This document shows, in pieces, positions 1 through 12,288 of a stretch of 64,000 nt of DNA. The number at the start of each line of letters is the position of its first letter. The first letter of the stretch is position 1. Below the pieces are notes generated by a model. That model saw only the letters and a program-made list of their open reading frames with translations, made no database searches and had not been told where the DNA came from. This DNA is from Fennellomyces sp. T-0311 (lineage: Eukaryota; Mucoromycota; Mucoromycetes; Mucorales; Lichtheimiaceae), in the NCBI GenBank assembly GCA_025266875.1, contig JALLLT010000015.1, positions 558,001 through 622,000 on the forward strand, written 5' to 3'. The position numbers were made by a program, and so were the translations under genes.

Positions 1-862
1 CCATACATATTAGATACATAGATTCCGCCCACGCGTGTAGGTGGATATTGCTTTTTACATACAAGAGTCTGCTCACGTTCTTTTTGGTGCAATGACTAAT
101 CTAATAGTTAAAGAAAATAGGATACACTAGCTAGCCACACTCACTTTCGAAATTTAAAGCTTTACAAGCAACACGGAGTGGATGTGAGTATGACTACTGT
201 TTTGATTAAACACGTCAAGATGTTTTACCGGGTTAATTTATATCTCGCAAGGATTCGTTGAGATAGAGGATATGGTACCATATACAGCACTACTACGCAA
301 AGCGAAGGTATAAGTAATACAGGAGATTATCTTGGTCTCATGCGATGTAATGATATGTAATCGCAAGATTGCCTGAATGTATAAGTTGACTCATCAAGCC
401 TAGCCACTGTTCAAACAAGTGCACTCTTGCTTTATCTACTTGCGGCCGTCAATGATGCCGTTCTGAAAGCACTTTGTTAGCCCCAATTTCAAAAAAAAGG
501 TTGTATTACGATTCACGATACCGACTTTTGGCAAACGCCAAGTACACTTAAGCTAATCTATAGATCAAGTGTATCTAGCACACTAACAGGAATCATTTAA
601 TTCTTGTCCTATAAAATATCGATGAATTGGCCAAGACTGGGGTACATTGATTGGTAAAAGCAATGCCGAGTTCATGTTAAAATAGCAACAAGGCAATGCA
701 GCTTGGCAAATGGAATTGGCAGCAAAGTTCAAGTAGTGGAACCGCAGCAAACATCGGTCGTCGAATATGTTGCTGCGGTAGCCATGTTATATATATATAT
801 ATATACCGCGCAACAGTGTGTGGGGAGGTAGTTAGTAACCTCCGCGCTCTACAATTGCATAC
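1..862. other. Intergenic DNA, upstream of CUE3-like gene
   Basis: AT-rich DNA with no open frame I can support. It has a short alternating TA/AT microsatellite at about 788-805, some 60 bases before the first gene's start codon, which may lie in its promoter region. Nothing else recognised. Confidence 0.5.
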
Positions 863-3060
863 ATGATTGATTTTATCCCATTTCTCCCACAAAGTTGCAA
901 GGGTGTAACGAACGATTTATACCAGATCGCCCGAGATGCCTGGCATTTCGAACTTGCCACACTTCTTGACGTGGAAGATGATGACTTTATGCTACAGATC
1001 GCCAACAACACCAGCTTGCATGAATTCATGGCCGCCGTTCTTGATAGTCAACTCAACAATGCCACGCTGGATCCAGAGATTTCCAGACTGGTGTTTCTGG
1101 TATATGTTCGTGCGGGTCGTCTCGAGTGTGGACGCGGTCCACTGTTTACACCAGATCAACTGTCAAGCTTTGCTGTGATCTATGGCGAGTCCAATCGATC
1201 GAATGTTCAAACACTCTTTTCCCAGTTTTCCGCCACGAATCCGTCACTCGTCAATGCATTCAACGAAACGATCGCGGTGCTGACGGCTTGCGTGGAGAGT
1301 GCAGGCCGCTTGTCGCCGGATAAGCTGGAACGCTTGTATGTGGTTGCACGTCTATTGGAAGCACTGACATCGGCTGTGGGTTCTGCGGACGAGTTGATTC
1401 TGGACGCGGTGCAAAAGTGTTACAATGGATCGCTTGCAAAGGCTGACAAAGGAGCAACGTTGTATCGGATCAAGCACGCGCTGATCGCGACCTGGGATCA
1501 TATTATTGGTGCGTTGTACTTTGAGCCGCTTGAGTCCGGTAGTAAGGATGCGGACGAGCTGATGGAGGCGTTCTACGAGAAACTCCTCAATTGGATCTCG
1601 GACAGCAACGTTGAACAGCCGCGTCACTGTCTGGTGGACGCGCCTTTGATTATGGATTGGATCGTGACTTGCTCGATTGTCGACAAGATCGATGGTATCA
1701 ACAAGAAGGTTTTCAACGGAGACGAAGGACGGTTGGAGCTGAAGTTATGGATCGAACAGATCCGCGATATGGCGATCGTCGATACCAAAACAACAGTCAA
1801 AGGCCGCGGAAAGAAGGAGCAACCTTCCATTGTTACGCAGCCAGTGGATATACCATCGCAGGTTTGACAGGGAAACCTCATACGTTTCAATCGGAAAGAG
1901 ACTGATTTTGGAGGGGAAAAATGAATTAGGATGCTGCTGCCAATATCGACGAGGTGGCAAATATTTCACAGATACATGACCTCTTCCCTGACCTTGGCGA
2001 AGGTTTTGTGCGAGCATGTCTTGCGCACAACAACAATGACGTTGAAGTTGTGATCATGCAGCTTTTGGATAACAATTTACCGCCTGCTCTTGACAAATTG
2101 GATAGGACATTGAAGGAGTAAGTTTCTTTTTCGCGCGCACTCGTGATCTTGTTTTAACAACTTGTTTCAGCGTACCATCACCTGAGCCTGCTGTTACGGA
2201 AGCCAAGAAGCCGAGTATATTGGACTCAAGACGCAACATCTTTGACAATGATGAGTTTGATTTATTATCTCGACAGAATATTACAATTGATAAAAGCAAG
2301 ATGCACAAGGGAGCAAGAGAGTAAGTTAAAGTGCATAATGGTATTCCGTTTTCTGATCCGTTCGTTTTATTAGTCGTGGAACTGCCGATACCATGCTCGA
2401 TGATAAGAGCTTTATACAGAGCGAGAAGGAAAACGTGCTGAAGCGGATATACGATATGTATGAAGACGAGTATGATGACCAGTATGACGCTTTTAATGAA
2501 GTGAGCGGGCCCGTGGATCTGAGTGCAGTGGAGAATGAAGAGGCTGCCGACGTTGTCATGAAAAAGAACAAGAGTACCGACAATGTGGAAGCTGAGGGTG
2601 ATCTTATTCATGCCTATGTTGAACATCGCGATTGGTTCAATCGAACCAGCCGAAAGTCAAAGGAGCGACACGTGCTGGAGCAGAAGACTGGAATGTCTGC
2701 AGAGCAAATTGAAGGATGGGCTATTATGATGGATAGAAACGTAAGTTGTGGCTTTTTTTTAATTGTCATTTAGCAGGTCCGGATACTGATATATATTTTC
2801 AGCCTCGAAGGCAACGTGTTCTGGACAAGTATATGCTATTTGATGGCACCCAGGGTGCAGTGGAAGCAAAGACTGATAAGAAAGGCAAAGGACCACAACA
2901 ACAGCAGCAGCAGCAGCAGCAGCAGAAATCCGGTCCTGAAAAAGAGCAACGACAGCGTGCCTATAAGGATAAAAACAAGGCCCGGTTCGGGAACCATAAT
3001 CGAAAGAAAGGTCACGACAAGAAGATGGTCAAAGCGGGCGTGGCTGGTCCATCCTCATAG
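863..3060 (+). CDS. CUE-domain protein, ASCC2/Cue3 homologue (5 exons)
   Basis: Homologue of ASCC2 (animals) and Cue3 (yeast), a ubiquitin-binding subunit of the ASC-1/RQT complex that helps split stalled ribosomes in the cytoplasm. Proposed exons are 863-1861, 1930-2117, 2171-2320, 2374-2740 and 2803-3060. Every junction is GT-AG and the frame stays open, giving 653 residues. The first exon (about 333 residues) is a helical region of the size of the ASCC2 N-terminal domain. Exon 2 encodes a CUE domain with the LFPDLGEGFVRACL helix and a terminal leucine pair. Exon 4 carries the family's acidic YEDEYDDQYD stretch. The tail has an 11-residue glutamine run from a CAG repeat near 2897-2929 and a basic end. 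The start at 863 is the first ATG of the frame; an upstream exon cannot be excluded. Family call is strong, exact 5' end less so. Confidence 0.88.
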
Positions 3061-4731
3061 AGCACAACCTAACATGTATAAAATCATTTGGCTACTAGCC
3101 TCCATTTAAAAAGAATTGCTTTTTACGCCGAAGCAAATGGCATGTGTTTAAATGGAAGGGAACCTGTTGAACAACTTTACGCATTAAACTAATGGTGACA
3201 GTCGGTATCCGTAGCTTGATCCAAGATAATGTGAATCTTGATATTCAATATGCATCGAGCCCATGCACTACATATGTAGCATAGTTATTCCAATTGAAAC
3301 TGGTACCTAAAGCTTAATAAATGCCAGTGACGATGAAAACGGGGGCCAGTCTGTATAGCAACACAATGGTTCTTCCAAGGCGCATGTTTTGCAAACATTG
3401 ATTCCACGAGAGATTATTTCGTCACAGTTTATACATGCTTGCGTTCACAAGATGATGACCTTTGAGTTTTTGTCTCCCACACTCATTCTTGTGGTAGTCC
3501 AGCAACTAGTACACATGATAACTACTTTTGGAAGAGATCAATAAATCGAGATCACTGTTTACGTTTCAAAAGTTGCGGAGAGGAAGGGAGTCTCTGTCAC
3601 TAAATTTCTGACGGCCAAAGTGCATAAGTAATGTGGTTTTCGTCGTGGTTTCCCAATCGTTGATAGAAAAGTATCAGTATCTTGAGCATCCAATCCAGCT
3701 GTGAGTTTTGCCAAAGGCATTGTTGCCAACTATGGGTTTTAGATCCTCCAGGTCTTAATGTGCTTCTGTGCACAAGATACTCAGTGAGTGTACATGAGAT
3801 GTTCCATTCTTGTTATATAATGCTGCCATAGCGATGTGCCCATTAAAATATAGATAAAGAGGACCCGTGGATTGGGTTCAGCATCCAAAATTGACTGCAC
3901 GAGATTGGGGTTAATGTCGAAGCAAAGTCTCCAATGCTTTTGATATGTGCACGAAGCGATGAATTAGTAATTGGGTATACCCACTTTAGAACCTATGTGC
4001 AGTATCCATAAAAGTCATGTCACTGGCAGGGCCCAAGAAAGGGATCCTCTTTCTTCGTCCCCCCAAAAAAAACTTTAAACTTCCCAACACAAAACTGTTA
4101 TACAGCATGAGCTTTGTAAAAAGATGAAAGAGTCCTGCATAAGCGAACCGCTGTAGTATCTATGTCGGCCAGTGTATCTGACATAAAGGGGTGACGGTAA
4201 CCATGCAACTCTAAACGACCGGTCGTTGAGAAAGATCTGATGATACTTTCCTTTTTGCTTTTGCATCTCTGGGAAAAACAAGGCGCCATGTGGATTGGTG
4301 CACCCTCGAGGGCGATAAGAATGCATGTAGATATCTCATTATCTGACAACAGAGATCCCATCGCTCGGAAGAAGGCCAATCAGGTTTATTTCTACCAGAG
4401 ATGGCTGACACATGTGGGGCATAAAAGGGCAGGTATAAATAGGCATTTCTGCAGGTAAGGAAAAGAGCAGAAAAATCAGGAACGAATCAAGCGCATTGTT
4501 GCTACTTTGAGATGCACAAGATCCCCCAAAGTCATTGAAACGAACCCCCTTATTTTCAGCAGATCCTCGGAAGATTTTTTGACTGGCCACACTGCCCAAT
4601 CGAGAAACTCCGGACTCGGATCTCAAAAATTTAGTGTTTATGCCTTTGCCGCGCGTATGCCAAATATAAACTGCGAGTAGACGTCGGGCTCGTGTTTTTC
4701 CCTTCTTTTTTTTCTGCGTTCCTTTCCAAAC
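3061..4731. other. Intergenic DNA, 1.7 kb
   Basis: AT-rich, with no coding exon I can support. A long open frame on the minus strand starting at 4339 runs into the kinase gene as an antisense shadow and is not a gene. An AT-rich TATA-like stretch near 4664-4672 lies about 65 bases before the kinase start codon. Confidence 0.5.
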
Positions 4732-6528
4732 ATGTCTCCAAAAACATATTATCTTGGCATCGACGTCGGTACCGGGTAAGTCCAGTCTTCTACAGTGTAA
4801 TTCTGCGTTTGGTCTCCAACACATACTTTTCTGTTTCTCTCTACAAGATCCGCACGCGCGGCCATTATTGACCCTGACGGCACTTTGCTGTCGCAAGCCG
4901 TTGAACCGATAAAGCTCAACAACCCGCGACACGACATTTATGAGCAGTCGACGGACGATATCTGGCGAGCCATCTGCAAGACGTCCAAAGAAGCGATTGC
5001 AGAAGCTGGGGTTTCGAAGGACGATATCAAGGGCGTGGGATTTGACGGAACGTGTTCGTTGGTGGTACTGGACAAGAACGGAAATCCTGCATCTGTCGAC
5101 GAAGCATCCGGATTTGAGGATAACGAGTACAATCTCATCTTGTGGGCTGATCACCGGGCAGTCGATCAAGCTGCTCGTATCAATGCAACGCAGCACAAGG
5201 TCCTCAACTATGTCGGCAAAACCATCAGCCCTGAGATGGAAATTCCAAAGTCGTTGTGGCTCAAGGAGAACTTGCCTGCTCACAAATGGGACAACATTGG
5301 CCATCTGATGGATTTGCCAGACTTTCTCACGTTCCGTGCAACTGGCTCCACCGCCCGCTCGACCTGTTCGCTTACCTGCAAGTGCTCGTACCAGCCCAAA
5401 GGGGTCGGCCAAGGATGGGACGAAAGTTACTTTGAGGCGATCGGGCTGGGATGTTTGAAGGAAGAGCGGTTCCAGAGATTAGGTGGCATTGATGGTGAGA
5501 CAGGCCAAGTCTTGTGTGCCGGCGATCCGGTTGGTCAAGGTTTGACCCCCAAAGCGGCGGAAGAGCTCGGACTCGTGGCCGGCACCCCCGTCGGCTCCGC
5601 TGTGATTGACGCCTATGCTGGTGCCATCGCCACACTTGGCGCCACCGCCTCAGGCGACGAACGTACAAAAATGTTGGGTGCGTTGGACCAGAGTTTGCTT
5701 GCACAAGGTTCCCACCGGGTTGCCATCGCTTGTGGTACATCCAGTTGTCATATTGCCATGGCACCAGAGGCCATTTTTGTTGAGGGCGTCTGGGGTCCCT
5801 ATCGATCCGTGATGGTACCTGGCATGTGGCATGCCGAAGGAGGCCAGTCATCCACCGGTCAGCTCATCGATCATACCCTAAACACACATCCATCGATTGC
5901 CGAAGCACGTAAGCTGGCCGATGCCGAAGGCATGAATATTTACGCATTCTTGAACCGTCACTTGGAGCGTTTGCAACAAAAGCATGGGTTCAAGCATTTG
6001 GAGCAGCTGACGAAACAAATGCATATTTACCCGGATTACCACGGCAACCGGTCTCCCTTGGCAGACCCGACTCTGCGCGGCATGATCATTGGTGTTTCTC
6101 TGGATCACAGCATTGATGATCTCGCTACACGATACCTCGCGACACTTCAGGCAATCTCTTGCCAAACCCGCCATATCATTGAGGCACTCAACAAGGAAGG
6201 ATACACGATCGACACGTTGTGCCTGTCCGGCGGACTTTGCAAGAACCCGATCTTTGTCAAGCTGCATGCAGATATCACTCGCTGCCGCGTTATCCTGCCA
6301 GAACGTATTGATGCAGCTGTCGTTATTGGCGCTGCATTCCTTGGTGCTCGAGCAGCTGAACCGGCGTCGAGTTTGTGGGAGGTCATGGTGCGCATGGGTC
6401 GTGCTGGACAGGTTGTTGAACCTTCCAAGGACCCTGAGGTGGTTGAGATGGATGAACGCCGTTATCGCATCTTCCATGAAATGCTGCAGGATCAGAAGAA
6501 ATATCGCAGCATCATGAACGGCGCTTAA
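4732..6528 (+). CDS. FGGY-family carbohydrate kinase (D-ribulokinase type, 2 exons)
   Basis: Predicted ATP-dependent sugar kinase of the FGGY/ribulokinase family, closest in motifs to human FGGY and yeast YDR109C, which phosphorylate D-ribulose in the cytosol. A 44-base first exon (4732-4775) encodes the start of the phosphate-1 loop, and a 72-base GT-AG intron joins it in phase 2 to 4848-6528. The product is 574 residues, normal for this subfamily. Visible motifs: YLGIDVGTGSARAA near residues 7-20 (phosphate-1, Asp11), GFDGTCS near 79-85, LWADHRA near 113-119 (the WxDxR substrate signature), VIDAYAG with the likely catalytic base Asp269, ACGTSSCHIA and, near the C-terminus, CLSGGLCKNP. The exact sugar cannot be decided from sequence; ribulose is inferred from the subfamily. 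It stands alone, with long flanks on both sides. Confidence 0.9.
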
Positions 6529-7783
6529 TAGATTATACATATTTTTTTTCTTCCCTGTACAGCTTGTTCACTTTTTTACATTTTCATCGACAGAAATACA
6601 AGATTCCTTTGAATGACGGATAAACTATTACGATTCTTGATTTAATGCGCTAGCAAATCTCAGCGACGCTAATGCAAAGGAGAGAGAGTAGATACGTCCA
6701 CTCCGAAAAGAGAAAAAGATCGCATGCAACAGGTTTATCCACGTTGACGTACGAAAATAGTTTATTTATGTCGAGATAGTTAATGCAGATCGAAATCTTC
6801 TTGTTCCGGCGCTGACCTTATTTGAAAACTCCAAACTAGCAATCTCAATCATGGCGTTTAATAAATAAAGTGACAATGGTTTCGTTAAAAGCATAAACAG
6901 TAAGATGTTGAATGACTTACATGGTCCCTTAAAAGAATCAGTAAGCACTTTTAAATAACGAACGCAGATACGTAAATCATTACATGTCCAAGTTCATAAT
7001 TTATGACTTTTGAATTACATGTCAAATTCCAGAGTTCATGATTCATGTTATACATTTAAATGCTGCTTTTACTGCCACTACTCCCGTAGCTTATACCAAG
7101 ATATATGTATAAGGATCACAAAGAGGAGTGATATAAATGACCACCATAGAAAACGATGCAACTTTATTATGATATTATAATACTAACCGAAGCTGTGCTT
7201 TTCAACCTAATGTAAGCATCCTTTTTTAATTCAACGTATCCTTTTCTTTTTTGTTCACAAACACTCATACATCATACATATTCGTTCGTTTCAAGGCGCA
7301 CCATTTTCTTGATAGAAAGTAATGATGTATACGTATGCCGCCAACGATACTGCCATAAAGAGGCAGATCACTGCTTTATGAGTTACGTAGCTCTTTTATT
7401 GATATCGCTTGCTTGCCTTACATATGGACTTGCATATGGCACCGAAAGACAAGAAGAATGGCTAATATTACTTGGTCTGGTAAATTTCCCTTCACGAAGA
7501 ATAACATGCCATTAGTGCGTTGAGCATATACTGTCGAAACAGGGTAAAAAAGCTTTCTTGAATAATTCAGGCAATGCCTTCATGGTTCAATAACGTGATC
7601 CATAAATCATTTGCTCAACTACATTGCTGATCATCGTCGAGTAGTAGTCAAGGAACGCATATTTTTCATCTTGGTCCGCAATCACAAAATTGTTTATTTG
7701 AGTGTTTTTGAAGGGGTTGATGAGCAACTTTTGTCATTCGGGTTGAGTGGCACATTCGATTGTGACAACTATAAACGAAGCTC
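6529..7783. other. Intergenic DNA, 1.25 kb
   Basis: AT-rich DNA downstream of the kinase. Only short unsupported frames were seen; I recognise no gene, RNA or repeat. Confidence 0.45.
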
Positions 7784-7993
7784 ATGGATGATCAAGATAC
7801 TCTTTTTGAAACAACTGACCTTACTGGAGAATCTCGTGGAGAGCTTGAACTTTCCAAACCATGCATACCAAATACACTTGATGCGTTCCGGGACAGGCAA
7901 GAATTGGATCGGCTCCGTGATGGCTTGTCGCAGCTGTTCCCTATCGTCAATCGCCACAGACGAAGCAAAGGTGATCGTGAAAAGATATTTTAG
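7784..7993 (+). CDS. Short hypothetical ORF, possible exon or gene relic
   Basis: A 69-codon frame with charged, protein-like composition: an acidic start, an ETTDLTGESRGELEL stretch, then alternating Arg/Asp/Leu resembling an amphipathic helix, and a basic end. No upstream or downstream exon could be joined convincingly. It lies 2.6 kb before a decayed multi-exon gene and may be a leftover N-terminal exon of a related high-copy family (inference). I do not recognise a named domain. Confidence 0.25.
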   Translation: MDDQDTLFETTDLTGESRGELELSKPCIPNTLDAFRDRQELDRLRDGLSQLFPIVNRHRRSKGDREKIF

Positions 7994-10394
7994 AAAAATC
8001 AAAGAAGCATGTCATAACAACATGAAACTCCAACTTGACTCTTCACAAGTTTTCGCTACAACAATGAGCTTTATGGGACGTGAAATAACGAGCTAAGAGC
8101 TTTCTTGCGAAATAACAGTCGAAAGCAACAAGCAACAGAAAGGAACGTATAAAAGATATCTCAAACAGACATTAACAAAAGGAAGACGAAACGCACTGAT
8201 AACAGGCATATATGGCTTTCGAATGAAAAAAAGTACGATTACCCATTATTATAACGCTCACATCAGGGAAGAAGAAATGAAAATCGCTTTTCTCGAGGTC
8301 CTGTGACGAAATAGTCAGGAACATGAGCATCCCGACCGAACGACGTTGCAGTACCACGTTATCGGTATACGTAAAACACTGACGTTTAAATGACACCGGA
8401 ATTTACGCTTCATGGTGCTTACCAAACCAATCCAAAAAGTATTATATACACCATAAAAAATGGTGGGGAAGTCGCATCAATCGTCGGCTTAACTGCGCAT
8501 CATTACCCAATAGATCATCCGCACATAGTACGTACGTACTAACAATACTGTCTATTACTGGTATTACGTTACATGCACCTGCAGCACCCGAACTTTATGG
8601 CACTCTACTAAACAGATATCAAATGCTACACGCCGTACCATACTGGTGTAGGCATCAATAACAGCAAACTTCTGTAAAGAAACAACGCAGACAACATATG
8701 CTAGTTTTATTTCGCTAAATTAATATGATGTTGAAATCCTAACAGAAAGGATCGACAAATCCGTAATATGCCGATATCTGTTGAATGAGAGGGAGGAAGC
8801 GCAAGTGGATATATTACCAATATTTAGATAACGCTCACACCGTAATTGCAGACGTCAGCCCGTCATCAGAAGCTTCAAAGTTTCTTATTGTCGATGTGAT
8901 GCTCTTTATTCTGGCCGGTCTTTCTTCGTACATGGTTATAGTCTTGCAACAAAAAAGGATTCGTCAATGCTCAGGACCCGAAGCTCGTGTAACCAAAATA
9001 CACAACCAATAATTCGCTTTGGATCCCGAAGTCATAAGGCTCAATCAAAAGGGCCCTTAAAAATAGTTTGCGCGTAGATCTGCAAGAACAGAAAGGTTAT
9101 TTTCCAGGATGATACAAAAGAAAATGGCTATAGTCAGGAAACGATTGGAAAAGCAGGTGTGTAAAATGTTAGATTATACCTTTTGCCAGGATGGAAATGT
9201 CGACGGTTGCTCTTCGGTATTCACATGACATAATTTTTCTCCAAGGCACGAAAAACGATCGGCGGTATTCCGTGAGTGGACATGAGAAAGTGTTGTAGAG
9301 ATCGGTGTAACGTTCTCAACCATGTGAGCCATTAACGAAACACGTACTATCCATTTACAAAGATCAAGCAAAAGTACGACATCGTCCAAAAGTTATTATA
9401 TATTTCTGAGAGTTATTAGACCTGCTCCTAAAGTACAACGAAGATCCCATATACTGCCGATTTTTCTCGCTCGTGTTTCGCGCATGCTTTATATTTGGAC
9501 ACTCAATTTTTTGCTTTTGCATATTGCATATGATATAAGCCGTACAACATCGGCAACCACTTTCTAGAACCAGTCTCAGATGACAACAGAACTGTAATGT
9601 AAACAAAAGCTGGCTCGGATGTAGTCCGAAAAAGATTCGTTTGAGACATCTGCAAAACTGAAAGCCTTGTATCCTGCGCCAATACTACCATCTAGCACTT
9701 TGTGATCAACAAATAGGACCAGATACAGCTGAATCCAGTGAAGTATTTTTTTGCTGTATCATAGACCCAGCGCCTTTTTCCGTATGATTGCGAAAAATGG
9801 ATATCTATGCATGAACGTAACACAGTTTTTCTACCATGCTCTCGTAAAGTTTGGGGGTCGCGGTAACAGGTTTCATAACCAGCCTCATTCGATGCCGAAC
9901 CTATTTACAAGAATAACAGCAGAGATTGTATCAACTATCGTTCAAGTGGGTTTCTTCCTCATTACTCACACTTTTTGCGATTTTTCACATCTCCTACATC
10001 ACTTTGCGATCGTTACTCTTTACGCATACTTTGCCTCTTCTATCGCTGGTTACCTTAACCATATCTTTATCCAACTTTTGACCACTACTCTTTATTATTA
10101 CCGCTGTTCCATGTAAGAGTCTCAAACGTATTGCAAAGAGCTGTCATATATAGCCGAGTTCTAATTTGTTCCACGATACCTGATGATTAGGTCTTCGTCG
10201 TGTACCGACCGTGCGTCGAAGCGTAACGTGCGTGGAGCCAGCACATTTGAGGGCTCCACGCCAAAGAGGCGAGCAAAATCGCGCACTGCAACGAAGGCAT
10301 GTGCCTCAAAACGGGAGACCCCCAAAACTCATAACGTATGTATGGTATATCGCATGAAATTTAAGTAGTTCACTTACATGAAGCTCGACAGATA
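7994..10394. other. Intergenic DNA, 2.4 kb
   Basis: Gene-poor AT-rich DNA. Several frames of 60-120 codons exist on both strands, but none shows motifs, coherent splice sites or a credible start context. Nothing recognised. Confidence 0.4.
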
Positions 10395-12288
10395 ATGGAA
10401 AGCGATGGCATCCGCGTCATCGGCCATACCCAGTCTCTGATGACCTTGGTTAAAAATGCAGCTGTCACCCTTTACCCCCATTATTCTGCCTTAGATCTGG
10501 CGCAAAAAAAGTTTACCTTGTAAGTGATGGATATAAATCGATAAGTCTGTGCTATTTTTAACTATATCACATCCAGAGCGCATTCGGGCAACCACCAGAA
10601 TGCATCCTGCATGGAACTGCTTTTTTGAGTGCCATTTGTCATTTTGAATCAGAATGGCTTCTTTCTCAAAAGCGGCTCAGATCTACTTTTTGAAATCCGT
10701 TGTCAGAAAAAGAAGCAACTTTGGGTGATACAGTCAATGTTTCCAAAACGACTTCGGCTCGCTCTCGACTCTCGGTCGTTGACGCGTCCATCTCCGACCA
10801 CGAGGAGCATTACGACGTTACCGAAGAAGCGTCCCGTGAACATTTCGCCGAGTGCAACACAGTGACCGCCAACTACCTAACAACTGCAGCATACCGCTTG
10901 TCAGTGGCAAATGGCCACAAGGGACCTGATAGCGTAAGTGCGCGTTTATAAAGTACAGGGATCGGCTCATGTTTTAACTTTTTACCGAAGCAGAGCAAGG
11001 CAATGGTATTATTGCCAGATGCATTGGAGAAGCTGTATACCGAGTGCCTACAGCACTTGTTGCCAGTTGATGCAGAGGAACGCCGGGTGTATAAGATCCA
11101 TCAGCACATGTAAGCTCTTGTCTAGCCAACTGCATGAATCACTTGTATACTTAGTACACTTATTAATTAATCAAAGCTTGGATCTTCATCTGTTCAGGGA
11201 ACACTCAATTTCTTAACCAATTCCTCTCCGCTAATGGGTTTTAACGCCCCAGTAAGCATCTCAAAAAAGGGTATTCAATACAAAGTAAGCATGCTTACTT
11301 GCTTACTCTTAATTTTGCGGAGAACCCCCTTCCCCGCTTTCCCGGCTGTGCTTTTTTCAGGGAACACTTGGCGAAAAATGCCCGAGGCGGACGTCATCAA
11401 CAAATTTTTCGCCCTAGTACCTACCTGGTACGTACGCCCGATGTTGTTGAGCTCTGTAAGAAGTAACCCAACACTCACCTGCTCTTTTATAGGGGCGAAA
11501 CGGCAATGGAGGGCTCGTCGACAGTAGCAAGCGTGCTTCGTCACCATAATGACAATTCACGTAGTGGGTTCAAAGTTGACATGCCTGTCGTACTTTGGAG
11601 GAATTCAACTCCCTACGACGTGGCGGATGTTGAGTCCGCAAAAAAAGGGTCCGTTGTTAGCAAAACAACGTTAGACCATATGAAACTTGTGGTCGAAGGG
11701 AAATGCGCTTTTGACCCGTTGGTGAAGGAGTGTGACCTCTCTTTTGGGGAAGCAAAATGCTTGAAAATCGTGAGTCTCCAGATCTGTGATAGGAACGAAC
11801 GATCTCTTTATAGGTGAGGGTCTTAGACTGACATGAATGTGCGTTCAATCCATAGGATTGGAAGGTGTGTTGGTAACTGTTACCATGAAGTCATCTGGTT
11901 GCTACGTATCCTCCAGATCTGAAGAAGTCCTTGAGTTCCCCACCTCTCAAGAACGAATCCCGGAATTCTTCGAGGTTGGTCTTCCCTTGCTTTTCCAATT
12001 CCGCGTAAGTACTTTTACTGGAAGCTTTACACGAACATCAGCACTTACACTTGAAGAAAACTACAGGATATTGCCGAAAGCCATGGTAGACTGCTACAAA
12101 GACGGCTAAATGCTGATAACAGTGATTTTGGTGAGGCACGTCCCACTCCCGACCACTCATTTCTTCGAGGAACATGGCTTCGTCCAAAGGCCAGTTCCTC
12201 AAAAAATATGCCCATACCTGCCTTTCCTTCACTGTTTGCTGTATTGTTGCGCCGCTTTTTGAACGGCATGGGAAAGTGGCTCTCTTGA
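10395..12288 (+). pseudogene. Decayed multi-exon gene of an unnamed family (motif shared with unit A gene)
   Basis: Exon-like segments follow each other with GT-AG boundaries: 10395-10519, 10579-10933, 10994-11109, one ending near 11428, 11494-11769, 11854-12005 and 12066-12288. The frame is broken at least twice: an in-frame TGA inside the second exon at about 10694 (both sides read in the same frame) and no acceptor restoring frame after 11109. The middle carries GFKVDMPVV (Asp at 11578-11580) followed by DVADVESAKKG (Glu at 11632, Lys at 11641). The intact unit A gene has the equivalent GKRVDM and CAEAGKS, and its C-terminal region also aligns loosely. I infer one family with a possible nuclease-like core, but the function is unknown. 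Likely a dead copy, though splicing is only guessed. Confidence 0.45.

Noticed and set aside
4339..5412. 357-codon open frame on the minus strand
   Set aside because: Antisense to the FGGY kinase coding exon, with no recognisable motif; a shadow of the real gene.
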